Of a stretch of DNA of 14,134 nt, positions 1 to 10,100 are shown piece after piece. A model generated the notes under the pieces. That model worked only from the letters and a program-made list of their open reading frames with translations. It did not search any database and had not been told where the DNA came from. The position numbers and the translations under genes were made by a program. Source of the stretch: Phoronis ovalis (Eukaryota > Phoronida > Phoronidae); the NCBI GenBank assembly GCA_028565635.1, contig JAOXYB010034096.1:1-14134 (forward strand), given 5' to 3'. Position 1 is the stretch's first letter. Every line of letters begins with the position of its first letter.

Positions 1-50
1 CGGAATAAATAAAAATCCACCGGAATAAATACAAATACACCGGAATAAAT
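1..50. repeat. 20-bp tandem repeat cut by the window edge
   Basis: Two full 20-bp units and the first half of a third each begin CGGAATAAAT, at 1, 21 and 41. Units one and two differ at two positions. The array probably continues to the left of the window. Confidence 0.75.
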
Positions 51-744
51 ATAGGCTCTTGTGGGCCATGGTAGAAATCATCTATTTAACATTGTGTTGG
101 ACGGGACTTTCCACTATTGTGTGCTACCCTGAAGTTAACTTTGGCCAAGTTTATTTTTGTACAGGGGCGTTGGACTTATATTTTTTGAAGATTACATAAT
201 AATTAGCCTCTGCAATTGCGGGTCACGAAAATAATACGACCCTTTCCCACCTCAACAAAAATAACAATATTTATAAACTCTTTGGAACATGTACACTCCT
301 AAGAATATGTTATAATTAATTATCTTGGAGGGTCTTTCAAAATGTTTAGAAGATACGAGAGCAAGGTATCTGTGATGGAGAGTTATTTATCAAGCTAACA
401 TTCAACAAAATACCATTTCTGTGACAGCCGAATTTTGTTTGTTAGTAACTTTTTTAGGAGGAAAATAAAAAGATATTGCTCATATGTTTGGACCGGTTTT
501 TATTTTGTTCTATATATCCATGCTTAAATTTACCAAGAATTTTTATTAGATTATACACAATTCGAAGAGAGTAAGGGACATGAATCCCATGGCTCCGTTA
601 ATACGCCTGTAGGAAGACAAGTTTGCCCTTCTTCCTCTAAATATATGCAAGTATCCAAAATATAGACTGTATATGTGAAATTGTGCTCGTATATGTAACA
701 GTTCGCATTGCATGAAACAGAATGATCTACTCCGTGTTTTAGCA
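51..744. other. Intergenic stretch, no recognised gene
   Basis: A+T-rich DNA without a splice-bounded coding segment. The minus-strand open frame over 551-856 is partly made of MITE sequence and has no recognisable protein content. A 15-base word at 211-225 recurs with one mismatch at 2023-2037 inside the long MITE copy. Confidence 0.5.
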
Positions 745-845
745 CCTTACGGAATTCGGGATTCTGTGATTCCCCAGCGATTCCCTGACAGACTAAGCTG
801 ATGACGTCAGATAAATCTGAGTAAGAGCATAATTCGGAAAGCTGC
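745..845. mobile_element. Partial MITE copy (3' half only)
   Basis: 745-773 is identical over 29 nt to 2128-2156, inside the long MITE copy. Similarity continues through ACTAAGCTG, the TGACGT word and the terminal word GAGCATAATTCGGAAA, which is the inner part of the MITE terminal repeat. The left half and left terminus are missing. The end sequence departs from the family's CCTACTG just before the palindrome at 850. Confidence 0.6.
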
Positions 846-849
846 GGTA

Positions 850-908
850 TTACCACATGCTACTATTATCTTGTCTTTTAAAGACAAGATAATAGTAGCA
901 TGTGGTAA
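850..908. repeat. Perfect palindrome, 29-bp arms around one central base
   Basis: 850-878 and 880-908 are exact reverse complements with a single T at 879. The arms begin TTACCACATGCTACTATTAT. A perfect match of this length with essentially no loop would extrude as a cruciform or fold as a tight hairpin. It directly follows the partial MITE copy and may be a foldback element. It lies about 110 nt upstream of the proposed TATA box. Confidence 0.9.
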
Positions 909-1016
909 ACCCATGTATTTAACATTGTTAATAAATAGCTGATCGAGTAATGCATGCTGGGCATAATTCCTATCAAAGAAGTGGTTATTCTGGTTATGCA
1001 AACCCGGTACACATGT

Positions 1017-1024
1017 TATATAAG
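1017..1024 (+). promoter_or_regulatory. TATA box of the lectin gene
   Basis: TATATAAG fits the metazoan TATA consensus. It lies 115 nt upstream of the proposed start codon, so a start site about 30 nt downstream (near 1047) would give a 5' leader of roughly 90 nt. TATA-like strings are common by chance in A+T-rich DNA; the support is the spacing to the ATG/donor pair, not the motif alone. Confidence 0.35.
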
Positions 1025-1138
1025 AAATATATCAAAATCCTGGTAACAAAATACAGCTGTGCAGTTTTCCGTTAATCAGTACTGTACATATAGTTAACAG
1101 TCCTGGTTAGACTCTGACGAACCTTCAGGCCGAAAAAA

Positions 1139-1141
1139 ATG
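1139..1141 (+). CDS. Proposed first coding exon: start codon only
   Basis: An ATG in an A-rich context is followed directly by GTGAGC, a strong splice donor. It would end the exon in phase 0. The signal-peptide exon at 2704 opens in phase 0 and has no upstream in-frame ATG, so it needs exactly this kind of partner. The join gives Met-Asn-Ala-Thr-Ala followed by a hydrophobic core. The non-coding part of the exon would reach back to about 1047. Another upstream ATG exon cannot be excluded. Confidence 0.45.
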
Positions 1142-4100
1142 GTGAGCTGGAACTGTATATTTATCCTATATTTACTTATAGATACTTATAGATCCTACTT
1201 ATAGATTGTCATTTGTTATCAGGATCGTACTTTCGTTATACAAAAAATACGAGATTTTTTAAAATAGCTGAGTATTTTTTGTGTTACTATATTACATTTC
1301 AGAAAACCGCTACAGCTCTAAATCTCACAAAAAAGCAGTCATGGGTTATTTTTTGTATATTAACAAAAATACCCAGAACTTTGTAAAAAATGGTTTAGTA
1401 TACAACTCAGCGACTTTTACGGGACATTTTAATATACTATTACAAGATACGGGCAATGACCGACGCACACAAGTCACTAAATTGGTGCAGTTATATCATA
1501 TATCCTCTTTCCTTTATTATACTTTAGTCTTGGTGGCAACTCAATGTGGTAGTTATCATGCCTAAAAAATTAGTTTATATTGATTATATAAGCAGGTTTG
1601 AAAAGTAGACCATAACCAAGAGCAACGCTGAAATATTAAGACTAATTAAAAAGCAAACCCGGCCTATCTCGAAGTTGGTACCCTTGCAATTTTTTAGACA
1701 GTATAAAAAAAGACTCTCACCTCGAAAATTGGACCTTAAACAAGACTCACGGTTGTGCAAACAGTCTCCAATAAAGAACAGGGTTAAAAACCTACCCTTT
1801 TTAGTCAAAAAAAATACTGATTTTCTTACCCTAAACACGAATTCGAAACGGGCTTTACGCGCTTGGTCCTCAATGCAAGCAAACACCTTTTCAAGGATTC
1901 TTTTACAGTAGGTTTCCCAGTTATGCTCTTCCGTATATACAAATTACTAGTTTGTGATGCGGTAAAATGAGAAGGGAAATGGGGGGGGGGGTCCTTTTCA
2001 TGAATCACAAGTGCTAATAATATGCAATCGCGGGTCATGTCAATTAAATACCGTATTGTCGCGCGGAAGCGCCCATACTCGCAACCCCGCCCACCCCCTA
2101 CTTCATGAAAATCTCGCTCTTAATGATCCTTACGGAATTCGGGATTCTGTGATTCCTTAACAATGTCTAACATACTAAGCTGGTGACGTTAGAAAAATAT
2201 GAATAACTGTCACAAACCAGTATTTAGTACTTTATCGAAAGACAGCATAACTCGGAAACCTACTATATAACGAGACCGACGAGAGCATGATTTCCCATCT
2301 ATATATTTGAGTGCCCCTTGGGTACTTTACAGACAATTTTTCACAGGGGGATTATGCTACATTTATTGACATCTCAGCAGATATACCATAAATTGCATAA
2401 TTTATTATAAGTGCATCCCAAAACACATAGCAAAATTTTAATGTTCCAAAAAAAATATTATTGTGTAATTTTAAGTTTAACTAACATTATAATACATTAG
2501 AATTTTCAAGCTTAATCGATAAAAAGAAGAACTGGCTTAACTAGAAAAGATGAACATTATGCTGCCCAATAACAGAAAATAACGATAGCGACTTCGAAAA
2601 GGTGTGTGAGGATCTGTGAGTGTGTAGGTATGCGTGCAATATACATATATACGTGTCACTGTATAGTGTATACTATAATTTTTATAACGTTTTTCCACAA
2701 CAGAACGCTACTGCCGTACTCTTGGTATTTCTTGGTGCTGTCATGATGACTCAAGGTATTTTGAATTTTCTTTCATTTTTTATAATTATATATATACACT
2801 TTTCGAAATAACTCAAACAAGTCACTGAACTGCATTCTATCTCAGTTACGTGGTAGATTCACGAATTCCATAAGACCACATGACCCTTCAAATTTCAAGA
2901 GCCAGACTTTTTTCTGACAAGCTATACTAATGCCTTAATGTTTTCGCTGAATAACTAATGTCCTCATTATAAAATGTGACGTCACTTACCACAAGGTCGC
3001 ATTTAATGGATATAGTATTTTTTCAATTTGTTTAACTGTCTTTTTTTTATCAGGTCATAAAGCATGATCACCTTGGCAAGATTAAGAAATATCTGACGTC
3101 AATTAGTTGAACGTCCATTTTAGCAAGCATAGATGGGTAACGATTTAGCTGTAGAAGTTTAACATTGTAAGACTTTTGTCTCAGAAATATATATTCCACA
3201 TTTCTAAATATATAAAGAGACGTAAACACACAATATGCGAACTGACAGCATTCACTCCTTTATTGTACTTTTCCCTAATGTATTCCGGTTTTATAAAAAG
3301 TGACCTGAAATAAGTAAAGGGATTTTTCATAAAACATGTTTCAAACTTAATACACACGCAATATGATAATTAATTTTTAAATTAGATAATAAATTACGAT
3401 AATGTCTGGTGAGTGTTTGATTACATATTTTTTGCGAAATATAATATTTTTGACATTCAATATCAGCTCCACCCCGCTGATGATGTTTATGTTTTAAAAT
3501 TTAATATTTTTAGTTGTTTTGACAAATAGAATAGAGCCAAGAAATGTTTTATTCCTGCTGGAAATGTCTGGAAAGGAAAACTTTGTTAGCTGGTGGCAGC
3601 CATTGGGCCTGGCTGAATACAGGCAGCGAATAGCCGACTAAATAGGAATCAAGATCCATAGCTCCGTTTTAGTATTTGTTTATAGCTCAGTCACAATGTA
3701 ATCACCCGCACTCACATTTGAAGGAGAGAACATTTATATCAAACAAAATGTAATATAAAAACGACTTCATGAATATATACCATGCATGTACAAGTCATCA
3801 AAACTGTAAAGCATTAGTATTCAGAGCACCTTCGTAGCATTTATGTCAAATTCATTGTCCTCAAATTAAACCTATAAAACTAAAGGAAAACTTGCAAAAT
3901 TTGAAATTTCATTACTTGGTATATCTGATTGGATCGAAGAAAGAGTACGCCCATAAAATAGAATACTATAGGTGAAATACGTTAAACCGATCATGGTCAA
4001 TTCAAAAACAAATGGAAAAGTAAGTACAATTATTTTTCTACCGCTTTTTTATAATTAGCCCAAACTGTTCGAGATATACTTAAATTAAACTTGACACATC

Positions 4101-7100
4101 CAGTCACAGTATATAGTTTCTTATATTATAGGTATTACTCTGACCAATGTAGCAGTGGCAGGCACAGCTTGGCAGAGCTCCACTGAAGGAATTTATGATG
4201 CGTCCTTGGCCATCGATGGCAACGCAGACGCTGTCTTTGTGTCAGGGTCTTGCACACACACACAGGTGTGTTCTTATTAATCGATCAATTCCGCAAGCAT
4301 TGAATAGACTAGTACATATAGAAAAGCTAGTATCTTTAATGAGACTCAAACTTTGTGTTATTTGTCTACGTTGTACATGAAAACACATTTTGTATTTTGA
4401 TTTTAAATTTTTTATTTTTATCAAATTATTTGTTTAATTAGTAGGTGTATTTTGTTTTGTTTAATTGTGAAAACATTCCTTTAGTTATTATATATACACC
4501 TAAACTGAAGGTATCTCGAGGTCGTACTGTAATGTATACTTTTATATTCTCCTGAATTCCTGTAGGTGGAAGTGTCTCCATATTGGCGTTTGGATCTAGG
4601 AGAAATACACACAATTTCGAATGTGACAATACAGAATAGAAATGATCTCGGTAATTTAAACGACTTTTCTGCGAATATTTTCGACCTGCCTTCTTAGTCT
4701 ATCGAGGCTTCCCACCTGTGAATATTCATCTTACGGTACATCGCGAATTACGATTCTCAGTCGTACATGCACCTCTTTTCTTACGATGTGATCCTAGCTT
4801 TTTATCACAATGCGAACGTTTGGCCCATGATTCGGTGCAGTTTAACTTGACTTAACTGTTATTGCGCTGTTGGTGAGTTGACACGGGAATAATATGCTTA
4901 TGTATATATCACAAACTTTTCGAATTTTGGTTTTAAGAATAGTAACTATATAACACTCGTATAACCCTACCATCCAGTATCGTCTTCGTAAAACGAGCTG
5001 TGGCCCTTTAATTTTTTGTTGCGATCGCGAAGACGAAAAACGTAATCCGTTATTGTAACAAACTGGTAATTGAAAAGCGGGTCTTACGCACCTGAGAATG
5101 CGAGAATCGAAGCACCATATGTACATTAATATTTTTGTAGGTGGCAGGCTGCACGATGTTAGTGTAGAGATTTCCAATGTATCTACTTTTGATCAACGTT
5201 ATACAATATCGTGTGGGCTACCAGCATCCGGTCCCCAGTCAAATGGTGCACTGCTTACCTTTCAGTGTGAAACTCAAGCTCCGGCAATTGGACGATTTGT
5301 TCAAATTAGTTTTCTGACAGGTAATTATATAAATGCTAATTTTCTGTACGTCAGTGCATACTGCCGCTTAATCTCACTTAATGAGTCATATACCCATGTA
5401 TGTATTTTCTGTTCTTAGATATCTTAATTTTGTAGTCTATGGGATATCAAGCTCCCTTTCGTCATTTGTGTGTCGTTTGTACTTGATAAAATCATTAACT
5501 TTTACAACCTTGTCACAAATGTAGTTTGAATTATCTTTTCATAAAAGTGCGGCGGTAAAGCGTTTTTCTATATCTACTCGTACAGATTTGCAATAATATT
5601 TTCTTATTGCTCTCTATTTTTTTGGTATTTGGCACTTGCAGCAGGGGCAATGTGCTCTTAAGATATGGATAGTTTTTGAGTGCTTGTTAATAAACCTTAA
5701 CTGTGAAAACTTGTTATTGCAGTAGACGTTGAGTATTTCTTTCTTGTTTTTAGATTTTGTCTATACTGGCGTACCACCTACACCTTCTGAAATTTTGACA
5801 TTATGTGAAGTGGAAGTATTTGGGGTGTCTGATATACCTGATGCTGATGGTATAACTGATTTCCTTGCCGATAGCCATATGATGGCGTGCAATATGTGAT
5901 TTAAAACTATAATTGCCATAATTGTCTTTATGATCTTAACTATGTATTATCCATAATTTCAATTTTTAGAAATGAGTTATTTTGAGTTATTACCAATTTG
6001 AAATTATTTGAACTCTTCAACATATAGAAAACAAGATGTCGCTGCACTCGCTTTACAAATCAACACTAAAGGAAAACGGTGGTAATTTGCATATCAATTG
6101 AGAAGTACACCATTTGTGTAAAGAATCTTTTGTCTAGCACTTGCATAACATGAACTTTACTAATGGATGACTCCCAAAAAGTAGCGAGAAGCATGTCGCT
6201 TAAAAGCAAACTATCCGATTATACCAAACAAGTTACAAAATTAATAATATTTTGAAACTTCATGAGGAGGAAAAAAATAGTCACAAACATATTTACACTT
6301 CGTAAACGTTATGGAAAAGAAAGTCCCATGTGGAATGTTTTGGCAATGTTTTACATGTCACATAGAAAAACTGTGATAATCATCACCCAGTGATATTTCG
6401 TATGTTTTGGCATTGTCCCTTGTGCATAAAGCTCTTCTAACTGCCCTCCTTATGATTTTCGGCGACATCTGGCGAGATTATTCTTGTTTCCTATGTTGAT
6501 TTTACGTCCAAGTTTTTAAAACATATTTCATAGAAAAATCAGCATTTGAAAAATTCAAAATACCACGTTCTACATTAGGTGGTGTCGCCGTTTTCATTTT
6601 TATTCAGGTGCTTTGAAGGAAATTATGTTTTTTCCAAAGTTACTGCGAAATTTCGATTATTTATACATTATGAGATCAACAGTAGAGTGTAATTTATCAA
6701 AAGGGATGGCAACCACTGTAACACTGATTAGTTTTATAGTTTTTTCTTGTGCAAATAGAATTATTGTTCCACATTCAATGCTCTCCATGCATGCTCTCTA
6801 TTGGTTACTATTTAGGTGATATATGTCCGATTGGTTACTACGGAACCCCGGAAGTAGACTGTGATAAAGAATGCTTCTGTAAATCTGGCGCCGCATGTAA
6901 TCGAGTTACTGGTGAATGCCTTGATGGATGTTTGCCCGGGCGGCACTATTCTTACGGACCTGCATGTCTTTTAGGTGAGTCTTAACGGACATCCGCAACA
7001 TCATGGTGATCGAGACAATATTATGAGAGCGGCTTAGGCAAAGATCAGTAAACTTACGTGTCTATTTAAGGAGAACACATTACATATTTTTAATTTTACG

Positions 7101-10100
7101 AATTATATGTTCCTTGTGTGATGTTCTCTTATGCCGAGTACAGTACACTATAATTTTAAGTTTGACATTTACAGTAAACCCTTTTAATAAATTCGAGATT
7201 CACAGTAAACTCTTTGTTTATTTTTTTTAAAAAAGGTGAAATAATAACTTAATTGTCATGTGCTTTTATTACAGAAAATGTTGCTATACATAAACCAGTG
7301 CAGCAGAGTAGTACTGTGGAGACGGGACCAGCGGGATACGCCGTAGACGATAACCACGAAGATTGGTCATGCTCCCATACTTTACAGCAGATGTATCCCT
7401 GGTTGAGAATTGATCTTGGTGCATCACATTCTGTTTTCGGAGTAGTGATTTTTAACAAAAAAGTATTCAACAGTACGTAGCAATGTCAGTATGTTTAGTT
7501 TCACGGCTTTATTGAAAACGCTCTATAATAAGCATACAACTACTGTATACAATTTATGATGGAACCTGCTCTCAGACTTGCTTGCCTAGGAAATATCAAA
7601 ACATCGGTTATTTTTGTTTCCGTAGCTTTATTTCCATTCTGTGTGTACAGCGCCTGATATTTAACTGCCTTTGTAGCTAACTGAAATTATGTGCGACTGT
7701 CTTCAGTTAGTAGCAGTTAGATATATAGCCGTGTTTATTTTTCATGTACTGTCCAGAAAATACTAGCAGTTATTCCTATATTTGCTTTGTATCGTTTTGT
7801 CTAGGTGACTTTCTTCATGATGTCAGAATTCAAGTGAGTAATAGTGCTTCTGCTTTGCACAACGATCCTGCTGCTGTGGAATGTAACACCAGACATGGAA
7901 TTATAGGAAAAGGTAGTTTTAGCTAAATCTTTGATAAATTTGACTATAACCTTTAATATAAATTTATTATCGTCAGATGAAATAAAATATGAAATAAGTT
8001 AACTTTGCAATTCAATATTTAAATAGTCTTGCGATAGTATTTCTTACATCATGCCACAATCTAGTTATAAGCGAATCTATTCTTTTATCTAGACTAATAC
8101 CTTTGTTAAATAAATATATTCTCGAAGACTTTTTATCTCGCATCGCTTCGTCGGCGAAATAACTTTTTATAAATCATCTTTGTCGCTAACAAGTTGTGCT
8201 CTGCATAAAAATATAAACATTATATAACATGTGGTGTGATTCTGGTGTATCAATAATATTTGCCTTTTGGTGAACTAGGTAACCATGATTGCAATTATAG
8301 CACATATCGTCACTTGTAAGTAAACACGTCTTGGGCGCTACATCATCAATCAATTCGTGGAATTGTAGCTGCCAAAATCACATTGCTAGAAAACGAAACC
8401 AAATCGGTTATTAGTTATTGGTATCACATGAACCCTGTTTTATTCCGGAATTCAAACATTAAAATGAATATATTTTCCACGTTGATAGTTCACAAACATA
8501 TTATATATACAGTCACGCTAGTAACACTTGGTTCTAATTAAATTTGTTTCTTGCATTTGCTTCAATCTCGATATTCTGCTGAAAACTTGATCTAATCCTA
8601 ATTGTACTCTGTAGTTTCTACAGTCCGGCTTATTTTAAGGTCAAGGTCACCGTGGCGAAAACATCGATTGCTTGAATGTGTTGACTGGAAGATATGTTTT
8701 AATCACCATTTTGTCTAATTCTGGAAATATCGATTTCCTTTCGTTGTGTGAGGTAGAAGTAAAAGGCACCACATCTCCTTTGCCAGGTTGGTATATCTTA
8801 TAGGTTTTGTATTTTCCATCCGACAAATTTCGTGCAAATATTGAACCATGACATATACTTTACTGTCAGACAACTACACTTGGTCTTATGCCACTGATGT
8901 TACAGTTCCGGCCTTTTTATGCCAACAAGCTTTCTCTATTTCGCAAGTGATGGAATTGACTGTGTTGTTTTATTTGAAGCTTGTACCGATAATCGTTACT
9001 GGGGTTCTTTGTGTCAGCCATGTGGCTGTGCCTTCGGTTCCTCCTGCGATTCAGCGACTGGCGTATGTGACTATGGTTTCACCTGCAACAGTCCCGATTA
9101 TGAAAGACTCAGTGACACTTCACCCTGCAGACCAATAGGTACTTATACAAATAATACTTGAAGTAGTAATTGCATATAAGAGATGTTTTTGTGTATTTTT
9201 GATGATGTATTTGACCCGTGACGAATTTATACACTGTATAAAGCTCCGTTATATCATTGCATTTTTTATGAAATTATGATGATTTTCCAACCAGTACATG
9301 TATTACAATTAATTATTTATCACTTATTTTGAGAACTTTGATTATCCATCGCAGCAATTAATTAAATAACAGTTTGTTAGACTTATTACCTATAGAACGT
9401 ACGATTCATAAGTTTTCATCACTTTCAAAATAGCACAAGGGTGATCATGAAATTACGGAAACGCCCAGAAAAATGTGTGATTAGATATATAGCTTGGTAA
9501 AAGGGATATTTATTTTTTCAAATTGAGATTTCACATTGTACCAAATTATACACCACTTTCATGTCCCCATGGCTGCCAACTGGAAGAGAAAAGGAATGAG
9601 AAAATACTCATTACTACACTCCACGAACTATATTTACTAGTAAGAGGCAACGGCTAGCTGCTATTGCTCATCTCATGACAAAATGAAGTGGTATCTCTAG
9701 GAAAGCGGGAACCATAGACTAATATGTTTAGTTTTGTTTCTCCTATCTACATGTGCGACTCCACAATGCTACAGTTTAATACAAGCAAACAGCTATATAC
9801 CACTATAACAGGAATGTTGTATTAAGGTGATTTTTTAAATATTCTATACTTCTTTTAAATTTAGACACAGGCACTGCTGCATTTAAACCAGCGGCACAGT
9901 TTCCTGAATTTGTGGGATTTGGATTTGCGGGATATGCTTCTGCTGCCGTTGATGGAACGCCATGGTCTCCTTTGTCTGATACTTGCTCTCACACGGGTGG
10001 AGCTGAAAATCCCTGGTGGCACGTTGATCTTCAGGCTTATTACGCGGTCTTCCGAGTAGAAATAAATAACAGAGGGGATGACGCTGGTAAATACAGTTTG

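Noticed and set aside
850-908. MicroRNA precursor
   Set aside because: The hairpin is perfectly paired with a one-base loop, unlike animal precursors, which have bulges and a larger loop.
551-1001. Two overlapping minus-strand open frames
   Set aside because: Both run through the partial MITE copy or the palindrome, so they reflect repeat sequence rather than a gene.
1281-2038. Several short open frames on both strands in intron 1
   Set aside because: They have no recognisable motif and no paired splice sites, and part of them is the MITE at 1906-2265.
4842-5177. Minus-strand open frame of 111 codons
   Set aside because: It runs antisense across the acceptor of a well-supported lectin exon, has no recognisable domain and no splice partners.
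6613-6819. Forward open frame of 68 codons before EGF 1
   Set aside because: It lies in the intron, ends just past the EGF exon acceptor in another frame, and has no domain content; its hydrophobic stretch comes from T-rich intron sequence.
7249-7470. Minus-strand open frame antisense to F-lectin 2
   Set aside because: It is a shadow of a clearly coding + strand exon.
8848-9138. Alternative forward frame over EGF 2
   Set aside because: Only the other frame gives the eight-Cys EGF pattern with phase-1 ends; this one has no domain match.
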